Assembly (NCBI GenBank): GCA_016281275.1
Contig: JAEEIH010000076.1
Location: 1 to 43,538 of the forward strand
Source: Lachnospiraceae bacterium
GTDB lineage: Bacteria > Bacillota > Clostridia > Lachnospirales > Lachnospiraceae
Direction: 5' to 3'
Length of the DNA: 43,538 bases
The notes under the pieces are model-generated. The model ran no database searches, was not told the DNA's origin, and saw only the letters and a program-made list of their open reading frames with translations. Within the stretch, counting starts at the first letter, position 1; every line of letters begins with the position of its first letter. Of this stretch, positions 25,718-34,346 are shown one piece after another. The position numbers and the translations under genes are program-made.

Positions 25718-27244
25718 TCATACGACCGGCTCGAATCTGAGCCTGATATCCGGAAGCTCTTCAAGAGTAAAATAATAATTCTCAGCCCAGTCTTCTCCCT
25801 GCGCAGGATCATTCTCTCCCGAAGCGGGCGGCGCAAAAATACAGAGATTCATCCTGCACGCTCCCTTAAGCCTGTTTTTATAGAATGCAGGCATAAGATC
25901 CACAAATCTCGTTCCGGGCGCCTTACGAAACCATCGCCCGTTAATCTCAAGCATAAGATTCGCCGGTATAAGCGATTCCGGAAAATTCACTTCCGCAAAG
26001 ACAGGATTTTTCTCCATGTCAAGGTCGATCGCAAGCCCGTCCGAATCCTCCGAACTGCCCCAACGAAGCGTTACCGGAAGTTTTTCTGTTTTTCCCGGCT
26101 TAATGTCCGGCACAAAAAACGGATCGTTAATGATTTCCCGATAAGTGTCCATAACGGGCCAATCAATTCCGACCGATGGATCGGAAGGATCCGTAAACTC
26201 GAGTCCGAGTCGTCCGTCATCTCTGAACTGGTAGAAAGTGATCGCGCTCGCCCAATGCTCGGGATCCTTCTTGAAAAGCGTGTAAAAATCCTTCATCACC
26301 TTCGCTTGCTTAAAAGGACCCGCAACATCACCGTCCGCGTTTACTTCAGACATAACGAAGGGCTTCTTTGTTCCGTAGATCTCACAGTAACGCTTGCAGC
26401 TCATCTTTGTGAGTTCATAATTCTTCCTTGCGCTTTCAAGTCTGTGGGAATGGTTGTCCTTCTCGGCAACTTCAAAAGGCCATCCCCAGTTAAGACCGAT
26501 ATACCTGTCGATCGACCAGATGTCCGCAACAGCGCCGGCTTCATTAAATTCTTTTTCCATTTCCAATTCGGGAATCTTTTTGTCCATAACCGCGCCCGCG
26601 CACAGAATCAAGCGCACATTTGGCGCATATTCGGACATGATCTTCTTAAATCTCACAAAGAAATCCGCAATCTGTTGATACGATGCTCTTTTTGTAAACG
26701 AGAACCAATTACCCGTGCACTCATGATTGAGACGCAACATCATTCTTCCGAAGGGTCTCAGATCCTTCGCGATAGCGATAATGTGTTCATCACCGACGTT
26801 CGGGTCGCATGTCAACGTCAGGATAACTTCCTGACCGTGCGACCTGATGTCCCTCATGCATGTAAAAGGCTCTCCCTCGGTGTTTCCACCGATCCCGCCT
26901 CTGTAGGGGAAATAATCATCATAAGGATAGTCCCATGCAAAGGTGACCTTTTTATCGGGATAAGCTTCACTCGCTCTTTTCGGCCATGCCTCATCAAGCG
27001 GATAATAGCAGTACATGATGCTTATCGCTCTGTGCGGTCTTCCGAGCTTATTGAGAATATATCCCTGTCCGACATAAGCCCCTCTCTCGCTTCCGTCCCC
27101 GAGATCGACCGACACGGTCGCAGCCGAGAGATGCACCTTTTTTATCTTATGTATATTTTGCGCCTTTTCCGATTTTTTCGAACCCGGCGTCTTCAGCGAA
27201 TCCTGTGATTTTTTTGAATCCTGCGTTTTTTGTACTTTTCCCAT
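25718..27244 (-). CDS. GH26-like putative glycoside hydrolase without obvious signal peptide
   Basis: MMLRLNHECTGNWFSF resembles the GH26 acid/base region; KPFVMSEVN resembles the nucleophile strand. N-terminus is K/Q/D/S-rich. Confidence 0.65.
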   Translation of the reverse strand: MGKVQKTQDSKKSQDSLKTPGSKKSEKAQNIHKIKKVHLSAATVSVDLGDGSERGAYVGQGYILNKLGRPHRAISIMYCYYPLDEAWPKRASEAYPDKKVTFAWDYPYDDYFPYRGGIGGNTEGEPFTCMRDIRSHGQEVILTLTCDPNVGDEHIIAIAKDLRPFGRMMLRLNHECTGNWFSFTKRASYQQIADFFVRFKKIMSEYAPNVRLILCAGAVMDKKIPELEMEKEFNEAGAVADIWSIDRYIGLNWGWPFEVAEKDNHSHRLESARKNYELTKMSCKRYCEIYGTKKPFVMSEVNADGDVAGPFKQAKVMKDFYTLFKKDPEHWASAITFYQFRDDGRLGLEFTDPSDPSVGIDWPVMDTYREIINDPFFVPDIKPGKTEKLPVTLRWGSSEDSDGLAIDLDMEKNPVFAEVNFPESLIPANLMLEINGRWFRKAPGTRFVDLMPAFYKNRLKGACRMNLCIFAPPASGENDPAQGEDWAENYYFTLEELPDIRLRFEPVV

Positions 27245-27326
27245 GTTGATTTCTCTTACGGTCCTTTTTATGTATTTGAATCATTTATTACAAATTATAC
27301 TATCAGACCTAACCCGATATATCAAG

Positions 27327-27655
27327 AAATCCTTACGCGTGAAGCGAGAGCCACTCTATATCTTAAATACATAACACCCGGGTCCGTACTCCCATATTCT
27401 TTCTAACATAAAAAAGACTCGAGCGCGTCCGCGAAGGATTTCCAAAACGATAAAAACGCGAAGCGGTTTTGGAAATCCTTACGCGTGACAGCGAGAGCCG
27501 CTCTATATCTTAAATACATAACACCCGGGTCCGTACTCCCATATTCTTTCCAACATAAAAAAGGCTCGAGCGCGTCCGCGAAGGATTTCCAAAACGATAA
27601 AAACGCGAAGCGGTTTTGGAAATCCTTACGCGTGACAGCGAGAGCCGCTCTATCT
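27327..27655 (-). repeat. Tandem 147-bp repeat (about 2.2 copies) containing a giant terminator-like hairpin
   Basis: AAATCCTTACGCGTGA at 27327, 27473 and 27620. AAGGATTTCCAAAAC/GTTTTGGAAATCCTT stems at 27434-27480 and 27581-27627. Outer GGCTC...GAGAGCC followed by T6 in minus-strand sense. Confidence 0.92.
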
Positions 27656-27671
27656 TAATCATACAACATAT

Positions 27672-28622
27672 TTACAGTGTAAAAATTAGATACGTCACAT
27701 ACGCGGCAAGCATCAGACACCCCTGTACCTTTGATGCCTTCCTCCTGATGAGCAGCGGCACGATCGCCAAAACTGTCACTCCGAGGCATACCGGGATATC
27801 GATCTGCGCGCCTTGTACGCTGACGGGAAGATTATCACCGGAAACAAGGCTGCAAAGAGGGAGAATGAGGGAAAGATCGATGATATTGGCACCGACGATA
27901 TTTCCGACCGAAAGACCGTACTCCTTCTTTTTTACGGCAGTGAGCGTCGTAACAAGCTCGGGAATTGATGTTCCTATCGCCACCACCGTCACCGCGATGA
28001 TCCGTTCGGGAACTTCGAGAAGCCTTGCGAAGTCGCTTCCTCCGTCAACAAGGAATCTCGACCCGATAACGATTCCGGCTGCTCCGCCGAAAAATTTTAC
28101 GATGTATATGATAACTGTTTTTTTATCCTTCGGAACCTCCGCCTCTTTCTCTTTGCTTGCCGCATTGTGTTTCTTTGCAAGTCGTACGTTAACGATCATG
28201 TGGATTATAAATATCGTGATAAGAATGATCGCCGCCCATGTTGAAAGAGCTCCGTTCAAGCATCCAAGAAGAAGAACAATACCTGATGCGATAAGCATGA
28301 TACACTGTAAAAGATAATCCTTAAGAGTTATCGTTATCTTCATGAAGATAAATGCGATCGCCATGATCATGGCAGTATTGGCCGTAACAGATCCAACCGC
28401 ATTGCCGATTGCCATTTCATTCTTGTCCTCTATGGCAGCCATAACCGATACTATTATCTCAGGGAGAGTCGTCGCTATACTGACTATCGTCGCTCCGACA
28501 ATGAAAGTCGGTATTCCTGCAGCCTTCGCCATCCAGCTCGCGGCATCAACGAAATAATCTCCGCCTTTTGCAACCAGTATTATTCCCGCAACAAGCGACA
28601 AAATTGCCCAAAACCACTCCAT
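27672..28622 (-). CDS. CaCA-family sodium/calcium (cation) antiporter
   Basis: Two alpha-repeats: IVGATIVSIATTLPEIIVSVMA...GNAVGSVTANTAMI and AVTVVAIGTSIPELVTTLTA...GNIVGANIIDLSLI. Confidence 0.93.
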   Translation of the reverse strand: MEWFWAILSLVAGIILVAKGGDYFVDAASWMAKAAGIPTFIVGATIVSIATTLPEIIVSVMAAIEDKNEMAIGNAVGSVTANTAMIMAIAFIFMKITITLKDYLLQCIMLIASGIVLLLGCLNGALSTWAAIILITIFIIHMIVNVRLAKKHNAASKEKEAEVPKDKKTVIIYIVKFFGGAAGIVIGSRFLVDGGSDFARLLEVPERIIAVTVVAIGTSIPELVTTLTAVKKKEYGLSVGNIVGANIIDLSLILPLCSLVSGDNLPVSVQGAQIDIPVCLGVTVLAIVPLLIRRKASKVQGCLMLAAYVTYLIFTL

Positions 28623-28668
28623 TATACAACTCCTCCTACATAGAAGATCTGTGTTTTTACACACAACA

Positions 28669-28696
28669 AAGGGAACCGAAGCACTTCGGTTCCCTT
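28669..28696 (-). terminator. Terminator after tRNA-Gln
   Basis: AAGGGAACCGAA-GCAC-TTCGGTTCCCTT, 12-bp perfect stem; weak T-run. Confidence 0.7.
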
Positions 28697-28699
28697 AAA

Positions 28700-28771
28700 C
28701 AGGGCTACAAGGATTCGAACCTTGAAATGACGGAGTCAGAGTCCGTTGCCTTACCGTTTGGCGATAGCCCT
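28700..28771 (-). tRNA. tRNA-Gln (anticodon CTG)
   Basis: AGGGCTATCGCCAAACGGTAAGGCAACGGACTCTGACTCCGTCATTTCAAGGTTCGAATCCTTGTAGCCCT-G folds as a cloverleaf. Anticodon loop CTCTGAC; GGTTCGAATCC T-loop; no encoded CCA. Confidence 0.93.
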
Positions 28772-28791
28772 TTGTTCAACCAACATGTGCC

Positions 28792-28820
28792 ATTATATCG
28801 CAGGCAAACGAAAAACGCAA
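28792..28820 (-). promoter_or_regulatory. Candidate promoter of tRNA-Gln
   Basis: Minus strand TTGCGT (28815-28820) - 17 bp - TATAAT (28792-28797). Confidence 0.75.
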
Positions 28821-28909
28821 GCATTATTTTTCGTTTTTTCGTTCTGCCCGTTACCCGGCAGAACGCGGCATAAACCCCGCTCCCGATTCATGCCGGGCAA
28901 GCGACGATT

Positions 28910-29929
28910 TCATCGGTTTTCATACATCTTTTTGTAATATTCGCGATACTCTCCGGATACGATCTCTTCCCACCATGCCTTATTGTCCACATACCAGTGG
29001 ATCGTTGATTTGATTCCGTCGGCAAATTTTGTTTTCGGAAGCCATCCGAGTTCCCCGTTGATCTTAGTGGGATCGATAGCGTACCTCAGATCATGTCCCT
29101 TACGATCCGTCACATATTTAATAAGACTCTCGGGTTTTCCGAGCTCACCGAGGATGATCTTAACAATGTCAATATTGTGCATCTCATTATGACCGCCGAC
29201 ATTATATATCTCGCCGTCGCGACCTTTGTGAAGGATAAGATCGACAGCCTCACAATGGTCTTCCACATAAAGCCAGTCTCTGACATTCATGCCGTTGCCG
29301 TAAACAGGGAGCTCTCTGTCGTTCATTGCGTTTATGAGCATGAGCGGAATAAGTTTTTCGGGAAACTGAAAAGGTCCGTAATTGTTCGAGCAACGACTCA
29401 CTGTAACCGAAAGCCCGAAAGTCCTGTGATACGAGAGCGCGAGCAGATCAGCTCCGGCCTTCGACGCCGAATAAGGACTGCTTGCCTTAAGCGGAAGCGT
29501 CTCGACAAAGAATTTATCGGTCGCCTCAAGCGGAAGGTCTCCGTACACTTCATCCGTTCCGATCTGGTGAAAACGCCTGATCCCGAATTTTCTCGCACAG
29601 TCAAGCAGTATCTGTGTACCGAGCACATTCGTCCTGACAAAGATTCCGGGATCGGTTATCGATCTGTCAACATGCGTCTGTGCCGCAAAATTAACGACAT
29701 AATCAAATCCGAATTCCTTAAAAAGCGATGTCATCGCCTCTGTATCGGTAATATCAGCCTTTCTGAACACAAAATTGCTGTTTTTTTGCGCTTCGTCCAG
29801 ATTTTTTATATTTCCCGCGTATGAAAGATTATCAATCCCGACTATAAGATCGTCGGGATGCTTTTCCAGCATGTGATATACAAAATTAGTGCCGATAAAT
29901 CCGGCTGCCCCGGTTACAAGATACTTCAT
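28910..29929 (-). CDS. rfbB: dTDP-glucose 4,6-dehydratase
   Basis: MKYLVTGAAGFIGTNFVYHML, ETHVDRSI-type motif (AAQTHVDRSITDP), GTDEVYGDL, YSASKAGADLL, RCSNNYGPFQFPEKLIP, NVRDWLYVEDHCEAV. Confidence 0.95.
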   Translation of the reverse strand: MKYLVTGAAGFIGTNFVYHMLEKHPDDLIVGIDNLSYAGNIKNLDEAQKNSNFVFRKADITDTEAMTSLFKEFGFDYVVNFAAQTHVDRSITDPGIFVRTNVLGTQILLDCARKFGIRRFHQIGTDEVYGDLPLEATDKFFVETLPLKASSPYSASKAGADLLALSYHRTFGLSVTVSRCSNNYGPFQFPEKLIPLMLINAMNDRELPVYGNGMNVRDWLYVEDHCEAVDLILHKGRDGEIYNVGGHNEMHNIDIVKIILGELGKPESLIKYVTDRKGHDLRYAIDPTKINGELGWLPKTKFADGIKSTIHWYVDNKAWWEEIVSGEYREYYKKMYENR

Positions 29930-29933
29930 GTTG

Positions 29934-31124
29934 TTATCTCCCCTGCGGTCTGTTGATTCCTTGTCCGTCGTCCCCGTTTCCGAAGCCGCTCGGGAATACA
30001 AAACCGCTCATGTCTTTTTGATTTCCGTTGTTGTTTACGGAACCCCGATTTCCTCCGGGTCTACCGTTATTAAGTCCCGAATAAGGATTTTTATTCGCGG
30101 ACCATCGATATTGCGATCCTTGCATGGATATCTTGCTTGTATCGATATTTCCGGATTGGCTCGGATTCCTTCCTGCCTGACCGGCGTTTTGGAAGCCTCG
30201 ACCGCGCATTCCGCCCGGCTGTCCGGGCTGTCCGGGATTACGACCGAATCCGGGCTGTCCGCCCTGCCCGCTCCTGTTCACGTGTTGGTTGTTTCCGTTC
30301 TTTTTCTTTGAAGACCTGACAAGGATAACTATCCCGGCGATAATGATAACGATGACGAGCGAGGACCCACCGATAATCCTGAACACACCCGAAACCAGCC
30401 CGGTAGCGGTTTTCACGATTCCGGAAACAAGTGAAACACCCCCGTCAACAGTTTTCTCGACAATGCTCATGCCTCCGCCGTCTTCTTCAACAACATAGGC
30501 ATTCGACATATTCCTGAAAGAAGCGGGATTGCTGATTATTTTAGCGATATCGTTATAAGCCGATTCTATGCCGTCACCGATACCGCGCATGTTACCATCA
30601 CGCGCTTCTTCAAATCCTTTTTTTAGAGCCGCATCCACGCTTTTCAGCTCCGCGTCGCTCATGTCCGCAAAGATCCTTCCGCTGGGATCGTGAAGATAAT
30701 ACTGCATGCTCTGGGTGTCTATGACCATGATGGCACCCTCATCCGAATTCAGATCAAGCCTATCAAAGAGTCTTTCGGCTGTTTTTTTCAGATCCTCCGG
30801 TGTTTGAACGGCACCGTCGGCAAATGTCTCCGTTGCTACGGCAACAACGCCGTCATCCCTGACCGCCATATTCGCGATGGTATTAACAATCGCATCGGTC
30901 TCATATGGTTCGATAACGTCCGCATTGTCAATGACGTATTGACCGCAGATCTCGGTAAGTTCCGCGAACCCCTCCTCGTCCTGGTAGTCTTTCATGACAC
31001 GATGAATAGACGCGCTTTCGGGCTGAGTATAGTTCGGTTCACGAACTTTACCGATCGTTACTGCCGCAGCAACCGATAAAACCAGTGTGGCGATACCCAC
31101 ACCTAACTTCTTGAAAAAGTTCAT
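29934..31124 (-). CDS. TPM-domain protein (YgcG-like) with a TM and a Gly/Asn/Gln/Arg-rich tail
   Basis: N-terminal TM, TPM-like region (YVIDNADVIEPYETDAIVNTIANMAVRDDGVVAVATE...RLFDRLDLNSDEGAIMVIDTQSMQYYLHDPSGRI), second TM, low-complexity C-terminus. Confidence 0.75.
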   Translation of the reverse strand: MNFFKKLGVGIATLVLSVAAAVTIGKVREPNYTQPESASIHRVMKDYQDEEGFAELTEICGQYVIDNADVIEPYETDAIVNTIANMAVRDDGVVAVATETFADGAVQTPEDLKKTAERLFDRLDLNSDEGAIMVIDTQSMQYYLHDPSGRIFADMSDAELKSVDAALKKGFEEARDGNMRGIGDGIESAYNDIAKIISNPASFRNMSNAYVVEEDGGGMSIVEKTVDGGVSLVSGIVKTATGLVSGVFRIIGGSSLVIVIIIAGIVILVRSSKKKNGNNQHVNRSGQGGQPGFGRNPGQPGQPGGMRGRGFQNAGQAGRNPSQSGNIDTSKISMQGSQYRWSANKNPYSGLNNGRPGGNRGSVNNNGNQKDMSGFVFPSGFGNGDDGQGINRPQGR

Positions 31125-31209
31125 CCCTTACTCCGCATTAATGAAACGGTCTTCAAGAAACCGCTTCTGATTCCTTTCTCAACGCACGACCATGCATTAA
31201 ACTATAAAA

Positions 31210-32427
31210 TCAGCCACGAAGTTCAAGAAGCTTCTGTCTGAGTTCTCCCTCGATACGACCGAGTTCCGCTTCCGCTTCCTTACGTTTCTGGCGACCTTCG
31301 TTCTGAATTCTCATAACCTCATCGAGAGTATTGATAAGATTCTCATTTGTGGTCTTGAGTGTTTCGATATCAACGATCGAGCGCTCTGCCTCCTTAGCCG
31401 TTTCAATCGTGGCCATCTTAAGAGCTTCCGAATTCCGTTTAAGAAGTTCATTGGTCATCTCGGTTACCGCTGCCTGAGCGGCTGTTGCCTGACGACCGTG
31501 CTCAATGCCGAGAGCAAGAACCATCTGCGATTTCCAAAGAGGGATCGTATTCACGATCGAGGACTGGATCTTCTCAACCATGAGAGTATCGTTATTCTGA
31601 AGAAGACGCGTCTGAGGACCGAGCTGAATGGAGATCATCCTGGTAAGCTCAAGGTCATGAATCTTCTTGTCGAATCTCTCGCAGAGGTTGGCAAGATCGT
31701 TGTATTTCTGTGCATCCTCCTGAGTTCCGGTCTCCTTAGCCTTCGCCTTCAGCGCTTCAAGCTCACCCGCACGGACCTCTTCAAGCTTCTTCTTGCCTGC
31801 GATGATGTACATAGTAAGTTCCTTGTAATATTTGAGATTGAGTTCGTACATCTGGTCGAACGTTGCGATATCCTTCATAAGGATAACCTGGTGTTCCTCA
31901 AGCTTCTCGACGATCTTGTCAACGTTGACTTCTGCCTTTGCATAAGCCGCTTTAAGCTCTTCGATATCTCTTTTTCTCTTCTGGAACCAGCCGGCGATAC
32001 CCTTCTTTTCGGGCTCATCCATTGTGCGAAGCTGTACGACGAGCGAGGAAAGCGCATCTCCTATTGTCCCGAGATCCTGCGTTTTAACGTTTTTAAGCGC
32101 ACTCTCGGAGAAATTGGCGATGTGCTTCTGTGCTGCGGAGCCGTATGACATAACCTGATTCGAATCCTTAATGTCGATCTGCTTGGCAAAATCCGCAACA
32201 ACCTTCTTCTCTTCTTCGGTGAGCATGCTTTCATCGATCTTAACCGCATTCTTGTCGCGGTCATCCTGAGTGAGCGTCTGAACCTGTTCCGTGCTTCCCG
32301 CATCCAGTGTGAGTCCGATGGACGGAGCTTCGGGTGCTGCAACGGAAGCCGATGAAAGATCAGCAATACCGGTTTCTGCCTCTGTCGAAGGCTCAAGTGT
32401 CAATGTGGGCATCTGATTATCTGTCAT
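31210..32427 (-). CDS. TelA-family toxic anion resistance protein
   Basis: VMSYGSAAQKHIANFSESALKNVKTQDLGTIGDALSSLVVQL...WFQKRKRDIEELKAAYAKAEVNVDKIVEKLEEHQVILMKDI; next to an XpaC-like gene. Confidence 0.92.
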   Translation of the reverse strand: MTDNQMPTLTLEPSTEAETGIADLSSASVAAPEAPSIGLTLDAGSTEQVQTLTQDDRDKNAVKIDESMLTEEEKKVVADFAKQIDIKDSNQVMSYGSAAQKHIANFSESALKNVKTQDLGTIGDALSSLVVQLRTMDEPEKKGIAGWFQKRKRDIEELKAAYAKAEVNVDKIVEKLEEHQVILMKDIATFDQMYELNLKYYKELTMYIIAGKKKLEEVRAGELEALKAKAKETGTQEDAQKYNDLANLCERFDKKIHDLELTRMISIQLGPQTRLLQNNDTLMVEKIQSSIVNTIPLWKSQMVLALGIEHGRQATAAQAAVTEMTNELLKRNSEALKMATIETAKEAERSIVDIETLKTTNENLINTLDEVMRIQNEGRQKRKEAEAELGRIEGELRQKLLELRG

Positions 32428-32440
32428 ACTTATTCTCTCC

Positions 32441-33142
32441 TTATGTCATTTGATTTTTAACAATTTCATCTTCTCCGGCCAGACCTTCCTGCGCCAGCAG
32501 ACTTTCCATAACGCTTATGTCGGAAGAGATGTCCATGGCCTCATCCGAATAAAGTGCGTCGAGCTGTCTGTCAAAAGCGTCAAGCGCTTTGTCCATCATA
32601 TTCTCGACCTTTCCTTTTGTTCCGTCAATGTTTATGCCCGAAATCCCCGCTTCATCCATTCTGTCATACGCATTAAGAAGCTTCAGGGTCGTGGGGAGGT
32701 AGTAATTAAAGAATCTGCGTACCTGCGACTTCTTTGAAGGATGTTCAACCACATAGCTCACGATCTTGGAGGTAACGTCCTCGAGATGTTCTATCTGCGT
32801 CGAAAGCTTCTCGTCGGGAATCGCATCATTCAGGCGCTTCATCTCGGCAATCGCCATCTCCTCATCGTCAAGCATCTTATCTATCGCGGCATCACCGGTT
32901 CTCGGTCTCTTATGCTCTGCCGGCTTCTCCTCTTTCTTTTCCGTCTCCGCGGGAGCCTCGAGCTGCTCGGTTTTTTCCTTGCCCTTTCCTGCATATCCGA
33001 GCAAAAGCATTATCCCGGATATGGCCGAAAGAATAAGGTAGTCGCTCACCTTATAAAGCGGCAGGAAGATCGACCACCCAAGCCACGTGGCAGCCGTAAG
33101 ATACAAGGGAAGTACCCTCTTTTTTCTTTCTTTCTTTGCCAT
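32441..33142 (-). CDS. XpaC-like protein (5-bromo-4-chloroindolyl phosphate hydrolysis family)
   Basis: Two TMs, then VEHPSKKSQVRRFFNYYLPTTLKLLNAYDRMDEAGISGINIDGTKGKVENMMDKALDAFDRQLDALYSDEAMDISSDISVMESLL; partner of TelA. Confidence 0.88.
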   Translation of the reverse strand: MAKKERKKRVLPLYLTAATWLGWSIFLPLYKVSDYLILSAISGIMLLLGYAGKGKEKTEQLEAPAETEKKEEKPAEHKRPRTGDAAIDKMLDDEEMAIAEMKRLNDAIPDEKLSTQIEHLEDVTSKIVSYVVEHPSKKSQVRRFFNYYLPTTLKLLNAYDRMDEAGISGINIDGTKGKVENMMDKALDAFDRQLDALYSDEAMDISSDISVMESLLAQEGLAGEDEIVKNQMT

Positions 33143-33226
33143 AGTGTCCTCTGCGCGGCACTGCATTATCTGACAGTACCGCTCCAAATTATTCTTGCAT
33201 ACGTAACAATTCTACATTTAACGCGT

Positions 33227-33266
33227 AAAAAAGGCAAGTCGTTTATCTGCGGGACCTGCCTTTTTA
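33227..33266. terminator. Terminator between the ABC and XpaC-TelA-TPM transcription units
   Basis: AAAAAGGCA-A-GTC ... GAC-C-TGCCTTTTT. Confidence 0.75.
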
Positions 33267-33275
33267 TTTTGCTGT

Positions 33276-34238
33276 TTAGTCAGTATTATCCTGCGTTTTT
33301 CCCGAGTCATCGTTTTGAGGATTTCGGATAGTGAGTGTTCCGTTTTCAAACCCTACCGTAACCTTATTGTCCTTAAGGTCAAGCTTTTTAAGAAGTTTTT
33401 CGGGAATCTGAAGTCTTCCCGCCCTGTCAAGGATAACATATTCATCCTGTGTTTCCTCGTTGCCCCATGATATGGTGTCCGTACTGAACACATCCTTATA
33501 CTGTTCTCTCAGGATTCTCTCGCTGCTTATTCTCCCGTCACGTATCGCGACCACTCTGTTAACCTTCTTTGACAGCCTGACGTCATGTGTGACGATCACG
33601 ACGGTCACTCCCATCTCGCCGCTGAGTTTCCTGAAAATATCAAATATCTTGTCCGCTGTGTCCTTGTCTACCGAACCTGTCGGCTCGTCGGCAAGCAGGA
33701 TTTTCGGATTGTTCGCAAGCGCAATGGCTATTGCCACTCTCTGCTGCTCGCCACCGGAAAGCTCTCCGAGGCGGCTTCCCTTTCTGTGACTCATGCCCAC
33801 GATCTCAAGCAGATGCTCTGCCCTTTCCCGTCTGTTTTTCTCTCCCGTGAGAAGCATGGGAGTCATCACATTCTCCATCGCGCTCAGATAAGGGAAAAGA
33901 TTTCTGGCGTTATTCTGCCACACAAAGCCCACCGTACTTCTTTTATAAAGCTCTTTTTGCCTGTTCGTAAGCTCAAACAGATTACGACCGTCAACAAAAA
34001 GCCTGCCCGCGCTCGGTGTATCAAGTCCGCCGAGCATGTTGAGGAATGTCGACTTACCCGAGCCGCTGTTTCCGATAATGGCAATAAGCTCGCCACGTTC
34101 CACAGTCAGATCGAGCCCCTGAAGGGCAAGCACCTCGATATCCCTCGTTTTGTAAATTTTAACCAGATTTTGAGCCAAAATCATGGGCTCGGAAGCGGTG
34201 TTATTTTCTTCGGTCACTGTTAATTCTGCGTTCTGCAT
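33276..34238 (-). CDS. ABC transporter ATPase (MacB/LolD-like) with C-terminal SpoVT/AbrB-like domain
   Basis: GNSGSGKST, LSGGEQQRVAIA, LLADEPTGSVD. Tail DEYVILDRAGRLQIPEKLLKKLDLKDNKVTVGFENGTLTIRNPQ. Confidence 0.9.
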   Translation of the reverse strand: MQNAELTVTEENNTASEPMILAQNLVKIYKTRDIEVLALQGLDLTVERGELIAIIGNSGSGKSTFLNMLGGLDTPSAGRLFVDGRNLFELTNRQKELYKRSTVGFVWQNNARNLFPYLSAMENVMTPMLLTGEKNRRERAEHLLEIVGMSHRKGSRLGELSGGEQQRVAIAIALANNPKILLADEPTGSVDKDTADKIFDIFRKLSGEMGVTVVIVTHDVRLSKKVNRVVAIRDGRISSERILREQYKDVFSTDTISWGNEETQDEYVILDRAGRLQIPEKLLKKLDLKDNKVTVGFENGTLTIRNPQNDDSGKTQDNTD

Positions 34239-34249
34239 CCGCATATCTC

Positions 34250-34344
34250 CTCTTTGGCGGCTGTGTTTGCCGCTGATTCCTCGCCAAACACATAACTATG
34301 TACAAGGGTACTCTTTAGCGGCGCTTTTTGCCGCTGATTCCTAT
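34250..34344 (-). repeat. Two tandem copies of a hairpin leader motif upstream of the second ATPase (61-bp period)
   Basis: CTCTTTGGCGGCTGTGTTTGCCGCTGATTCCTCGCC and CTCTTTAGCGGCGCTTTTTGCCGCTGATTCC (plus-strand reading). Confidence 0.8.
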
Positions 34345-34346
34345 TA

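Noticed and set aside
25715-27208. 497-aa plus-strand ORF fully antisense to the GH26-like gene
   Set aside because: Arg/His/Ile-rich shadow translation with no recognisable domain; it mirrors a well-supported minus-strand gene.
27327-27655. Tandem repeat as a CRISPR array
   Set aside because: Period of 147 bp with the whole unit conserved; no short repeat/unique spacer pattern and no cas genes in the window.
33236-33252. CGTTTATCTGCG inside the 33227-33266 terminator as a third copy of the post-terminator element
   Set aside because: Only about 8 matching bases and located in the loop rather than beyond the terminator; too weak.
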